From: JASGTU01 sp963821815
Lineage (GTDB): Bacteria > Chloroflexota > Anaerolineae > Caldilineales > Caldilineaceae
Length of the DNA stretch: 64,000 nt
Reading direction: 5' to 3'
Assembly (NCBI GenBank): GCA_963821815.1
Contig: CAWGFG010000006.1
Coordinates: 3,100,001 to 3,164,000 of the forward strand
Part shown: piece by piece, positions 46,263 to 56,108 of the stretch
Layout of the letters: each line of letters opens with the position of its first letter
Numbering within the stretch: the stretch's first letter is position 1
Translations under genes and position numbers: made by a program
Notes under the pieces: generated by a model
Told to the model about the DNA's origin: nothing
Database searches by the model: none
Seen by the model: only the letters and a program-made list of their open reading frames with translations

Positions 46263-46692
46263 AAACTACTCAAGTACCAATTCAATTGTAGAGTAGATAT
46301 ACCAATTATACGTGCCAAGTATTGTTGAAGGTCAAAAATGAGTTAAACAGTCAAAAGTAAGCAAAAAGAAGTCATCCGTTCTAAAACCCTCGTACTCGCA
46401 AGAAAGTAATGTGTCTCGTAGCCAAGTAGCTAGGGAATGCTTGCGTGATGCTGATTCCACATTGGTAACGCAAAGGCAGGCATCTAGCAAACTAGGTTCT
46501 TTTTTTGGTACCAAACTGAAGGATTTGTCACAAACACGTGAGTGAGGCTTCGGAGGTTAAATCAACCCTTCACGAGGCCTCTGTTACATGTATAGCTGGT
46601 ACCGAGCCTGATTCAGATGAGCTAACAGCGTTCGGCCAAAAGTGACAGCAAGTGAACCTGCGCGAATCTGATAGTTCACGGGCACGGTGAGT

Positions 46693-48435
46693 CTACCGCC
46701 CATAAATGGTATACACAGAACTGCCATTGAATTGATTGACTGAAGCAGCAGGGCACTTTGAGATAATTTGTTGGGTCACCTCTTCAGGCAGTGTAAGTGG
46801 ATTATCATAATTATACGGTTGCAGGCCCTTACTCCATCTATTCCGATCTATGACGATTATTTTCAACGTCATTGCGGGCTCACATGTACCGTTATCTATC
46901 CAATCCCCAATAGGATCACTTCCTAGGGCAACATAGTAATTTGTAAAGAGGGATGGCGCGTTCGTAATTACTGCAAACGGTTTCTCTGTATTGTCTAGGT
47001 CATCAACTATGTCCGAATGATAGTGTTGCAAATCAGATAGTCTAGGAGAAATCTGAAGGATCCAAGTCGGTACGCCTTGCATTAAAAGGCTGTACAATTT
47101 TTCACTGTCATTTAGTGTCTCCTGATTGCCATAATGAACAAGCGTAGTATCAACTGAAGAATATCCCATCTGAAGTACTACCAATAAAAGAATCACGTTG
47201 GCTGACGAGTATAGTGCCGCTAGAACTCGACCTTGTTTTATAGATAACTTGGACAGACAAGCAAACAGTAGTAATTGGCAGAGGATCACCACTATGCTCA
47301 TAAAGCGCTCATTCATAGGGTACGACAGAAAGAATGGCTTAAAGAGGGTAAAGATAGATAGATAGCCAAGAATCATTACAGATATGGGGCTAAATGTCAG
47401 CTGAAAAACCGGCATTACTCGCCGCCAATTCATCAATAACACACTTACAAGTACTACAGTAGTTATCGAGAATAATGTCAGCCATGCTGGACCTAGCGTT
47501 TTATATACAGGTATGGGCCGTACAGTCGCTAGAAAGAGCCATGTACTCTGTTTTGCGAAACCTACAGTTACTTCCGCCCAGGTGAAACTACTATGGGTAA
47601 GATGTGAAGGTCCAAATAAATGACCGGATACTCGTATATTATGAAGTATCCAAGCCATCAGAGGTAAGACAGCGAGCGCCAGTAGTGGCAGTTCATAGAA
47701 CAATTTCCGGGCATCCCCTTTCCGCAGCCGGACAAGCAGCCACCACAAACCGACAGACGCATATAGAAAGATTCCTGCATATCTCGTAAGCATCATGGCT
47801 GCTAATATGGATATCAATAATACCCAATCGACTATGTCGAGGTTATTGTTTGGCACCTTATGGAGAATAAGTATCGCGTACACGAGAAACACGACGAACA
47901 CCTGCTCTGAGCCGACGCCAGTGAACAGGTTTATTACTGGCCAGGTGATGGCAATTAGAACCAGTGCTACGAGCGATAGGTCAGTGCGAGCGGTGAGTTT
48001 ATATACTACTAGATAATATCCAAACAAAAAAAGCGCCCAGCATGCGATAGCTAGAATACTAGGTGCGCAACTATAGGAACATCCAAGGGAGAATAACGCC
48101 GAGTATAGAAGTGACATCATCGGAGGGAAGTGAGTCAATGGCGTCCATGATACATTATCACTACTGACATTATACACGAAGGTTCCTAAACCATTGCCTA
48201 AAGACCAATTATAACCGGAGCCGAGATACGAACGTTCATCCTTTGGCGACATTTCTAATCCGTTTGGAAGTACTAAAGAAGCAAGCAGCACAGTAAATAT
48301 CAGGACGATAATGGCCGTCACCAATAACGCACTAAATGACGGCCTGATCGATCCGCTGATACTTGACCGAGATTCTCCAGTCATGTCCGAGATATCAGTA
48401 GTTGGCACCATAGGTATGAATACCTGTCTGTTCAC
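46693..48435 (-). CDS. Polytopic membrane protein, glycosyltransferase-like
   Basis: A 580-residue protein with about twelve transmembrane segments in residues 35-440 and a soluble C-terminus. The layout (acidic residues in SPKDERSYLGSGYNW before TM2, then a long helical bundle) is that of GT-C/PMT-like glycosyltransferases, although the DE/DD motif is less clear than in the GT39 protein at 32245. The base composition is clearly AT-richer than the neighbours, and codon use differs (many ATA, TTA, AGT). This suggests horizontal origin. It sits between two copies of the 3' end of the next gene upstream. Confidence 0.7.
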   Translation of the reverse strand: MNRQVFIPMVPTTDISDMTGESRSSISGSIRPSFSALLVTAIIVLIFTVLLASLVLPNGLEMSPKDERSYLGSGYNWSLGNGLGTFVYNVSSDNVSWTPLTHFPPMMSLLYSALFSLGCSYSCAPSILAIACWALFLFGYYLVVYKLTARTDLSLVALVLIAITWPVINLFTGVGSEQVFVVFLVYAILILHKVPNNNLDIVDWVLLISILAAMMLTRYAGIFLYASVGLWWLLVRLRKGDARKLFYELPLLALAVLPLMAWILHNIRVSGHLFGPSHLTHSSFTWAEVTVGFAKQSTWLFLATVRPIPVYKTLGPAWLTLFSITTVVLVSVLLMNWRRVMPVFQLTFSPISVMILGYLSIFTLFKPFFLSYPMNERFMSIVVILCQLLLFACLSKLSIKQGRVLAALYSSANVILLLVVLQMGYSSVDTTLVHYGNQETLNDSEKLYSLLMQGVPTWILQISPRLSDLQHYHSDIVDDLDNTEKPFAVITNAPSLFTNYYVALGSDPIGDWIDNGTCEPAMTLKIIVIDRNRWSKGLQPYNYDNPLTLPEEVTQQIISKCPAASVNQFNGSSVYTIYGR

Positions 48436-48641
48436 ATATATTATGGATTATTGCATTCTATCTAGGGCGATAAAGAAAACAAAACTGTCAAAACCCCATA
48501 TCAATTGTTGAATTAGTTGCTATTCGCTGTTAGCCAGTCAATAATTCTGTAATTGGAAATAAGACACCCATCGGCTTTTCGATTACTAAACAAACGAGCA
48601 ATGGCGGATCGCACTTAAATCAGCGTAACATACCTACTACA

Positions 48642-51600
48642 TTACTCTACACGAACAAGATCACTTTTGTACCGCGCCAATACGCGATAGCCGCCATTCC
48701 ACGGGTGCTCTTTTGCAAACTGGCTCACGATACCTGTGATCTGCCAAACTTCGCCCGGATTCACATAGGGGCGCTTCCAGTCTAGGCTACTACGAACAGT
48801 CACTTGAACTTCTGCGTCCGGAAAGTGCGGATCACATATGTAGAAGCTGTCGCCTCGCCAGCCGGTAACCTCACCGATGAACGTCACCAAACGCCCCTCC
48901 AGCGATTCACCGACGTCGGCGGCGCTGACCGACAACGGCAGGATCGGCTTGCCTTCGCCGATGCGCCAAACTTGGCCCGGATCGTCGGCTAGTAGCTCCA
49001 TCTCACCGTGGAAGGAGTGCAGCTCCCCCTTCACGAGCACCCAATCGCCCTCCTCCATAGGCGTAAAGTCGCCGCTGAGCAGATAAACCTGCATGCCCAG
49101 ACCGGCTATAGTCTGCTGTGCAGCAGCCGGCTCTGCAACATAGATGGCTGAGTTGAACAGTCCCGGAGGCGCCGTAACCTGGGCGCGAAATTCAACAAAC
49201 TGTTCCAGCCCCATCAGCTTGGCTCGGGCTACTGTGCCGTACGGCCCATCCTCCTGTCCTTGCTCCACGGCGACTGCGATCGCATCACGAACTCGCTCGT
49301 CATCGTCGTCATCCAGGTCATTCACGTTGATGCTGGTCTGTGGAGGCGCAAGTGAGTTTGCCTCGGTTTCGCAGCCAGTTGCCGAGTAGCTGATCAGAAT
49401 TGGAGAAGTCACCGCAAAATCGCCGTCGAATTGCGTCGCCGATGCATATACGAAGTCACCCGGCTTCACATAAATTGTAGCCGTCCACGTCTGCCCGCTG
49501 GCGGCGGTGTCCAATTGCTGGACTGGTTCGTCATTGCGCCATAGGGTCAGCCCGGCGGCATCCTGATTGCGGTCTCCGTAATGCACATGATAGGTGCGCT
49601 CGCCACATCGATCGCTAGCGGCGCCCATCCACTCACCGTTGTCACTGCGAAGCGTCAGCCAGGTGTCCAGTGATGACGTCGCCCATCCGCGTCGATTGGC
49701 AATGGCTTCCATAACGCCCGCATTATCAACGCTGCGCACGCCTAGACCCGTGTACAATTGCCCGGCGTAACCGTCCTTGCCCGGCGTGGCATTGCCGGCA
49801 GGCAGCATCGGTCGACGATTCGACTGCCATGCGCGCAGAAGAGAGCGATAGTCGTTTGCGTGCAGAGCATCGGCCGAGCAGGCTGCTAGCTCTCCGAATG
49901 CAGGCGGCTCTATGGTGCGCGCTTGCGCGACCGTATGAGTGGACTGTAGCCATGTTCGCAGGTCGGACCAGTTACTTAGTTGGCTTTGTTGGTCCGCATA
50001 GACGATGGCGAGTGCGTCGCTTCCGGTCGGCCATTGCCATGCAGGCAGGATGACAATCTGCGAGTTGGGACGCACCGAATCACGTGTGTGGAGCATCCCC
50101 CCATCTGTGATGGCGAGGAAATCATAGCCGTCGGCAGCGGCATCCGCAGACAAAACATGGGGCGAGCGATTTCCGCCACTGGTGAAGTTGCTTTGCGTGC
50201 CTAGGCTACCCCAGAGCGCAACAAGTCCGTCATTCAGCCCCGGATGCTCGCGTACGGTAGGCGCAGGCAGTGCCCGTACTACACCCGGATTCGGGGCGCT
50301 GTAACTGTATCGATGGCGTAGATCGTCTGAGTAGCGCCAGTCAACTGAGTTGTCGCATTGATAACTCTCGTTCTGTAGCGACGGCAGCCGTCCTGTGAGT
50401 TGCAGATCCCATGGATCGGAGTTCCCGTACGCGATGGCATCCGCAATCTCCATCGATGGATTCCACAGGATGACTTCATCGCCGCTGTTGTTGAGCGCAA
50501 AGGTACCTGACGCCAAGCTGGATATCCGCTCCAGCGTGGTAACTGAGCCATCACTCTCTTCGAATTCGGCGTGAGACGCGAACCCCCACCGGCTTGCAAA
50601 CGAGTTCGCGTTGCGGGCGATGATGAATAACTGCCCAGGCGCCAATAGATATCCGGAAGGGAGCCTATATATACCTTCGCCATCGCCGGGAGTTTCTGCA
50701 TCCCCGACCGACCACCCCGTCAGATCGACTTGCATATCCGAGCGATTGAGCAGCACAACGAACTCATCTTCCTGACCGTCGGCAAGGACTTCTTCGATAA
50801 CGAGTGGAGAAGTTGCCGAACCGATTGACCAGGCGTTGGGAAGCACTGGCTCGGGAGTAGGGGTCGGCGCAGGCGTATAGGCTGTTCCAGGGCTGCCTCT
50901 GTCGCCCAAGGATCCGGGCCATTGCGTTTGAGCGGTCGTCCACGTTCCACGCGCGTCGAAGCCTGTTCGCTCGAGACTCGCACCGGACTTGATACGGTAT
51001 GGCGAGTCGTCCCCCCAAACTAGCCGGTCAGCCAGCGCACCCCATGGTGAATATAGACACAGTTCATCACTTTCATTGGCTAGCGTCAGACTGGTGTAGG
51101 CGTAGCGGACCGCAACGCCGCCATTGCTACTGACTTCCGTATTGCGCCCTAGAACAATATACTCGCCGGGCTGAATCCATAGGTCAGATTCAATGCGGTG
51201 TGCATCGTTGTCGTCGTCTCTGAGCAGCCAACCATTCAGATTGACCGGCACTGATTCGCCACTGTAGAGCTCCAGCCATTCACCCTGATCATCGGCAACT
51301 GCAGCGGGATCTGCGAGGATTTCGCTGATGTAGATGGCAGGAACAACCCGCGGTGGCGGAGTGGCGGTAGCTGGTGGATTGTCCGGGGTGATGACGGCCT
51401 CTGTCGTTGCAAGGGGAGCTTCTGTCGTTGCAAACGGAGCTTCTGTCGGCGCTTCCACAGGCGGCGAATCATAGTAGGCGCGTCCTGGGCTGCCATAGTT
51501 GCCGTTGGATCCGGGCCACATGGCTTCTGCAACGCGCCAGGCTGATTTCTGGCTCGTGCCGGTGCGCTCGAGGCTATGGTCAGCAGGCGGTGCACTATTA

Positions 51601-52118
51601 TTCTGAGTGCTCCACTCGACCAAATCCGCCACGGTCCCGTCTGGCATTGCCAGGGATAACGTACCGTATTGCTGTGTCAGCCGCAGTTTGGAGAATATGT
51701 AGGCAACGGACACATTCTGACTCTGAGAGAGTTTTTCGTGTGAACCTAGCACAATAAAGGCGCCCGGTTCCACAGAAAGATCACCACTAACCACGTGATA
51801 GCCGATTTCGGTGACTAGTGACCAGCCGGAGAGATTTACGGCGTCTTCACAAACGTTCACAATCTCTATCCACTGGCCCTGTTCTGGATGCTCGCCGTGG
51901 GGAAGGATCATTATCTCCGACAAGAGAAGACAGCCGCTGTCCTGAGCGTATACAGTTGTGAGTAGATTGGCTAGCGTGAGAGTGGATATAGCGATTATCG
52001 ATGCAAGGGCGACCGCGGAACCGAGCGATTGCATGCCTCTGTGCCGGAGGGGGCGCAACAGCTTGACGCTTTTGCTGGAGCGTCCGGCGACTGCATGGTG
52101 CATGCCTGCATTGCCCAC
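48642..52118 (-). CDS. Large secreted protein: three lamin-tail domains, PHP-like region, OB-fold
   Basis: A 1158-residue protein; GTG start at 52118 with GAGGT upstream. A signal helix (~35-58) is followed by three lamin-tail (LTD) domains: ~62-195 with GQWIEIVNVCEDAVNLSGW, ~270-410 with GEWLELYSGESVPVNLNGW, and ~445-600. Proline/threonine linkers (ATATPPP, TPAPTPTPEP) separate them. Residues ~640-870 resemble a PHP/CehA-type hydrolase, but the usual His after AITD is Gly (FLAITDGG), so catalysis is doubtful. The C-terminus (~1000-1155) is an OB-fold similar to those in secreted nucleases (FIGEVTGWRGDSFYICDP). It probably acts on or outside the envelope. Confidence 0.82.
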   Translation of the reverse strand: MGNAGMHHAVAGRSSKSVKLLRPLRHRGMQSLGSAVALASIIAISTLTLANLLTTVYAQDSGCLLLSEIMILPHGEHPEQGQWIEIVNVCEDAVNLSGWSLVTEIGYHVVSGDLSVEPGAFIVLGSHEKLSQSQNVSVAYIFSKLRLTQQYGTLSLAMPDGTVADLVEWSTQNNSAPPADHSLERTGTSQKSAWRVAEAMWPGSNGNYGSPGRAYYDSPPVEAPTEAPFATTEAPLATTEAVITPDNPPATATPPPRVVPAIYISEILADPAAVADDQGEWLELYSGESVPVNLNGWLLRDDDNDAHRIESDLWIQPGEYIVLGRNTEVSSNGGVAVRYAYTSLTLANESDELCLYSPWGALADRLVWGDDSPYRIKSGASLERTGFDARGTWTTAQTQWPGSLGDRGSPGTAYTPAPTPTPEPVLPNAWSIGSATSPLVIEEVLADGQEDEFVVLLNRSDMQVDLTGWSVGDAETPGDGEGIYRLPSGYLLAPGQLFIIARNANSFASRWGFASHAEFEESDGSVTTLERISSLASGTFALNNSGDEVILWNPSMEIADAIAYGNSDPWDLQLTGRLPSLQNESYQCDNSVDWRYSDDLRHRYSYSAPNPGVVRALPAPTVREHPGLNDGLVALWGSLGTQSNFTSGGNRSPHVLSADAAADGYDFLAITDGGMLHTRDSVRPNSQIVILPAWQWPTGSDALAIVYADQQSQLSNWSDLRTWLQSTHTVAQARTIEPPAFGELAACSADALHANDYRSLLRAWQSNRRPMLPAGNATPGKDGYAGQLYTGLGVRSVDNAGVMEAIANRRGWATSSLDTWLTLRSDNGEWMGAASDRCGERTYHVHYGDRNQDAAGLTLWRNDEPVQQLDTAASGQTWTATIYVKPGDFVYASATQFDGDFAVTSPILISYSATGCETEANSLAPPQTSINVNDLDDDDDERVRDAIAVAVEQGQEDGPYGTVARAKLMGLEQFVEFRAQVTAPPGLFNSAIYVAEPAAAQQTIAGLGMQVYLLSGDFTPMEEGDWVLVKGELHSFHGEMELLADDPGQVWRIGEGKPILPLSVSAADVGESLEGRLVTFIGEVTGWRGDSFYICDPHFPDAEVQVTVRSSLDWKRPYVNPGEVWQITGIVSQFAKEHPWNGGYRVLARYKSDLVRVE

Positions 52119-52534
52119 AACGATACCTCGTGGTTCGTCGAAGCTTGGTTGGTGTGTTCAACTATTGCGCTGCAGTTGAGACCGTAGCACCGTTGGATTC
52201 GAAATGGATGTCGATTTCGGCAGTTACTCTGTAGATTTTACGTTGTAGCTTGAGGATTCGTCAACTGTAGGATTTTCACATGTTGCCGAAATGCCGCTGC
52301 GTGAATAACACCTCCGAATAACGTACTGGCGATGTCGACCGTGACGATCCTAGCAAATGCCAGATGGCGAAGATTAGCGGCGCGGGCGAAGTTTCCCATA
52401 TCCGCGCCGATTGTAAAGGGTATGCGCGCTCGCAAGCTCAAAATAGCCCGCAATAGTAAGCATAGATAGGGCGGTAACATGCACTTACAGCAGAGGCGAC
52501 CGGAACTCTGCACCGCTCACCCCTGCTAGACTTG
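52119..52534. other. Intergenic region, 416 bp
   Basis: No gene recognised; a 91-codon minus-strand frame has no ribosome-binding site or family. The two flanking genes point the same way (minus), so the promoter of the lamin-tail gene should lie in the left part and the start region of the antiporter gene is at the far right end of that gene. I see no strong hairpin. Confidence 0.4.
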
Positions 52535-54379
52535 TTATGATGGTGCAGTAGACAGTGTCAATTGCTCCGGCGCGACAACGGGGACCGGTACCGAGTCCGG
52601 CTCCAGAACAAGACTGACAACTGTCCATCCGACCTGTGGTTCCAACGGTCGGTCCACGGTGGCAATGACGGCCTCTGAACCGCGCGTGAGCATGAACGGC
52701 ACCACCTTGCTCTCCTCATATTCCTCTTTGAACTGAGGCCAGCCGAACTGCTCGGTAAGTGCTGTCTTCTTGATGACTGCGCCAAGGCTCAACATGTCGT
52801 TGATGCACTCGTAATTTGCCCCGTCTGTAAACAACAGACGACCTAGCTGAAAACGGTTGGGTTCGCGGCTACTGGCCTCGTTCAGGTGGGGCGGTAGTTG
52901 ATAGACTTCGGACGAACCGAATTCATCTTCGAAATGTTTGCAGGCGAGCGCATTGGCTTCGTCGTTGTTCGTCAGCGCCAGGAGACGTCCGATGCCGGTG
53001 AGATTTACACTCGTCTCCACGAAGTCGGAAAGGAGATTACCGTGCTGAGCATCCAGTCCGCGCATGCGCGCCTGCGAAACGTTGCTCTGATTTGCGTCGA
53101 TCATGCGAACCGTATAGCCGTCATCCTTCAACGCAAGACCCAGCTCTTGCGCCAATCGGTTGGCTCCCATGATTAAGAACCCCTGCGGATCAGCTTCACT
53201 CACGCCCAGCGCCCTTGCCACGTATTTGGCGGTGCCGCCCTGGATGAGTACGGTACCCACGATGACCATGAAGATGAGCGGGCTCAGAATGCGCGCTTCT
53301 GTGATCCCGATTTTCAGTAGCTCAAAGACGAACAGCGATGAAACTGCGGCAGCAACGATGCCGCGGGGCGCAACCCACGACAGAAACAGCCGCTCGTTCC
53401 GGTTCAGCGTGCCGCGCCACGAGCTGAGCGCTACTCCTATGGGGCGTAGCAACAGGATGATGATGCCCAACACGACCAGACTGTGCCAGTCCAACATGCG
53501 CAGGTCGTCCATGGACACGTTGGCTGCCAAAAGGATGAACAGTGTCGAAATCAGCAGGATGCTGATCTTCTCTTTGAAATACCAAATTTCGCGCAGTTTG
53601 CGCAGATTCGTATTCGCTAGGAAGATGCCCATAACGGTGACAGCAAGCAACCCTGATTCTGGCGCCAGAGAACTGGATACGGCGAACACGCCAAGAACCG
53701 CAGACAGGATTGCAATGTCGCGCAAGAAATCCGGAATCAGATAGTTCTTCAGTACCATATAGGTGATGTAACCGCCCGCGAGGCCGAGAACGAGCCCGAT
53801 GACGACGATGCGAATGAAGACCAGCAGACCACCCATGAATGTGGCGCCGGTACCTGCCACGATGAAGTCAAATACCAGAACCGCTACGAGCGCGCCGATG
53901 GGGTCGATAAGAATCCCTTCCCAGCGCAGGACAGAGGCGATGCGTTCTGTTGGACGAACGTTGCGCAAGAGCGGTGCGATTACGGTAGGACCGGTGACGA
54001 TGATGAGTGCACCGAACAGGAATGATAAGTCCCAAGCGACGCCCATGATATAGTGGGCAGCAATCGCGCCGCCAACCATGGTGACGAAAGAGCCGATTGT
54101 CAACAGGTTGCGAACCGTGAAGCGTACTTCGCGAACTTCACCCCAGGTGAGCGTTAGCGCTCCTTCGAAAAGTATGATGGCAACTGACAGCGAAATTAGC
54201 GGGAAGAAAAAGTGGCCGAATTCTTCCTGTGGATTCACTACTCCTAGTATAGGCCCAAAGATAAAGCCTGCCGCCAATAGTGGAAGAATCGCGGGTACTT
54301 TGATGCGCCAGGCAATCCATTGGCACACGATACCCGCACCAATAATCCCAGCGATGAGTAGCATTTCATTATGTTCCAT
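52535..54379 (-). CDS. CPA-family monovalent cation/proton antiporter with TrkA-N domain
   Basis: A 614-residue membrane protein with about twelve helices (~8-385). Antiporter signatures are LFEGALTLTWGEVREVRFTVR, VTGPTVIAPLLRNVRPTERI and EGILIDPIGAL, where the Asp/Pro pair corresponds to the ion-binding helix in NhaP/KefB-like proteins. The C-terminal part (~400-530) is a TrkA-N/RCK Rossmann domain (FLIMGANRLAQELGLALKDD with the acidic VRMIDANQ) that probably gates by nucleotide, and a TrkA-C-like tail follows. It exchanges Na+ or K+ for H+. Single gene. Confidence 0.9.
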   Translation of the reverse strand: MEHNEMLLIAGIIGAGIVCQWIAWRIKVPAILPLLAAGFIFGPILGVVNPQEEFGHFFFPLISLSVAIILFEGALTLTWGEVREVRFTVRNLLTIGSFVTMVGGAIAAHYIMGVAWDLSFLFGALIIVTGPTVIAPLLRNVRPTERIASVLRWEGILIDPIGALVAVLVFDFIVAGTGATFMGGLLVFIRIVVIGLVLGLAGGYITYMVLKNYLIPDFLRDIAILSAVLGVFAVSSSLAPESGLLAVTVMGIFLANTNLRKLREIWYFKEKISILLISTLFILLAANVSMDDLRMLDWHSLVVLGIIILLLRPIGVALSSWRGTLNRNERLFLSWVAPRGIVAAAVSSLFVFELLKIGITEARILSPLIFMVIVGTVLIQGGTAKYVARALGVSEADPQGFLIMGANRLAQELGLALKDDGYTVRMIDANQSNVSQARMRGLDAQHGNLLSDFVETSVNLTGIGRLLALTNNDEANALACKHFEDEFGSSEVYQLPPHLNEASSREPNRFQLGRLLFTDGANYECINDMLSLGAVIKKTALTEQFGWPQFKEEYEESKVVPFMLTRGSEAVIATVDRPLEPQVGWTVVSLVLEPDSVPVPVVAPEQLTLSTAPS

Positions 54380-54610
54380 ACGGCTCCTCGCTCCAGCTTA
54401 CCGAACTCGTTGACAGTACTCACTGTGCAGTCCAAACGAAAACTTCGCATTTTGCATACAGTCCTGAACTCGCCCATAGTGTAAACGCATTGTGCAAGCG
54501 CGGGAAAGCTGTTTGCTTACAATTGCGATACCCTCATAATTGGTAGTGCGTAGCAAGACCGCCGTTTGGGCGGATAAGAGTAGAGGAAAAGAAAGAAGGG
54601 GAGGTGGCTG

Positions 54611-56008
54611 ATGAGCGAGTTTACGACGCTGAAGAATACAGTTCGCAATAACAGGCGATATTACGTGGTGTGGGCCACAGCGCTCCTATCCGCAGTTCTG
54701 CTAACGATGCTTGGCGCGTGTTCGCAAGGAGACTCGAGCAGTACAACTTCGCCAACCGCTACCACGCCGCAGGAGGGCATCGTGCAGTCGGCAACAGCCA
54801 GCGATCCAGTGCAGGAGTCGAAAGCAGCGGATGCCCAGCCAGCCGTATTGCCCACGGTGACGCCAACCACCGTGGAACCAGACGCAGGCGACGCTGGCTC
54901 AATGGCGCCCTCTGTCGCACTAGAGGACTTGAGCGTTGGCATTGAGCCAGTTGTGAGTGGCCTGGATCAGCCTGTATTCGTGACGGACGCCGGTGACGGA
55001 AGTGGACGTCTCTTCATCGTGGAGCAGAGTGGCGCCATACGTATTTGGCAGGACAATCAGCTGCTAGACGAGCCTTTCCTCGACATAGGTGAACTGCTCA
55101 GAATGGGCCATAGCGAGCAAGGGCTGTTAGGGCTAGCTTTCGAGCCCAATTACGCAGAAACTGGTCGTTTTTATGTTGACTACACAGACGTCGACGGTAA
55201 TACGGTCGTAGCTCGCTATACGGTGGGCGGTGCGGATCCCAACATCGCGGACGGCGACAGCGCTGTACCTGTGTTGCAGATTCAGCAACCGGCTGCCAAC
55301 CACAACGGCGGCATGCTAGCTTTTGAGCCGGACGGTTATCTGTACATCGGCATGGGCGACGGCGGCGCTTCGTTTGACCGTTATGGCAACGCACAGAATG
55401 CGCAGACATTGCTGGGCAGCCTATTACGCATCGACGTGGCATCGGCTGGCGACGGCGCCTATGTTATACCTGCTGATAACCCATGGGTGGAAGCAGACCT
55501 GAATGGTGTGGACGCACGCGACGAACTCTGGGCCATCGGCTTGCGCAACCCGTGGCGCTTCAGCTTTGACCGCGATACGGGCGATCTGTGGATCGCAGAT
55601 GTGGGCCAGAACCAGTACGAAGAAGTGAACTACACAGCGGGTGGCGCCGGCGGCGGCAATTACGGATGGCCGATACAGGAGGGCACGCACTGTGTCAGCG
55701 AGCCATGCGACACGACCGGGCTCATCCAGCCGGTGCTGGAATACGATCACCAGGGCAACTGCTCCATTACCGGCGGCTATGTCTACCGTGGGGAACGCTA
55801 TCCTGAGCTAAATGGATTCTATTTTTATGCCGACTATTGCAGCGGCACCATATGGGCGGCGCCGGCAAATGGAGCAACGGTCGGTTGGCAGAGTGCGCCT
55901 GTTGTGAATTCGGGCATGCGCATCAGCTCGTTTGGCCAAGATGAGGCCGGCAACGTTTATGTGCTGGACCACGGCGGCACCGTCTATCAACTTGTCACGA
56001 CCGATTAA
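54611..56008 (+). CDS. PQQ-dependent aldose sugar dehydrogenase-like lipoprotein
   Basis: A 465-residue exported protein. The lipobox is TMLGACSQ (Cys ~38), followed by a Ser/Thr/Pro-rich linker to ~115. The catalytic beta-propeller begins at VSGLDQPVFVTDAGDGSGRL and includes GLLGLAFEPNY (~175), NHNGGMLAFEPDGYLYIGMG (~235) and GLRNPWRFSFDRDTGDLWIA (~315), all landmarks of the soluble glucose dehydrogenase (Asd/YliI) family. These oxidise aldoses or other alcohols with PQQ and calcium. AGGGGAGG precedes the start. Membrane anchoring puts it outside the cytoplasm. Confidence 0.92.
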   Translation: MSEFTTLKNTVRNNRRYYVVWATALLSAVLLTMLGACSQGDSSSTTSPTATTPQEGIVQSATASDPVQESKAADAQPAVLPTVTPTTVEPDAGDAGSMAPSVALEDLSVGIEPVVSGLDQPVFVTDAGDGSGRLFIVEQSGAIRIWQDNQLLDEPFLDIGELLRMGHSEQGLLGLAFEPNYAETGRFYVDYTDVDGNTVVARYTVGGADPNIADGDSAVPVLQIQQPAANHNGGMLAFEPDGYLYIGMGDGGASFDRYGNAQNAQTLLGSLLRIDVASAGDGAYVIPADNPWVEADLNGVDARDELWAIGLRNPWRFSFDRDTGDLWIADVGQNQYEEVNYTAGGAGGGNYGWPIQEGTHCVSEPCDTTGLIQPVLEYDHQGNCSITGGYVYRGERYPELNGFYFYADYCSGTIWAAPANGATVGWQSAPVVNSGMRISSFGQDEAGNVYVLDHGGTVYQLVTTD

Positions 56009-56108
56009 CCGGTTCGGATGGTGCAAGTACGCTATCAAGTTTTGACTTGCGGCAGTGATTCATCCATAATCATCGTTAATTGTTCTGATCTTTTTGAGAG
56101 AAATCAGT

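Larger units (their letters stand above)
45769..46692. other. Gene-poor region, 924 bp, with hairpins and a duplicated gene end
   Basis: No intact gene. A 9-bp hairpin CTTTCGCCG/CGGCGAAAG lies at 45796-45822 after the membrane-protein gene. A longer one is at 46129-46161, and 46201-46262 is a diverged copy of the 3' end of the large gene at 48642-52118; both are listed separately. The part from 46262 to 46692 is AT-rich, as is the neighbouring membrane-protein gene. Confidence 0.55.

Noticed and set aside
46201..48720. An integrative element with att-type direct repeats
   Set aside because: No integrase or recombinase gene lies between the repeats and the copies have diverged; kept only as one possible origin.
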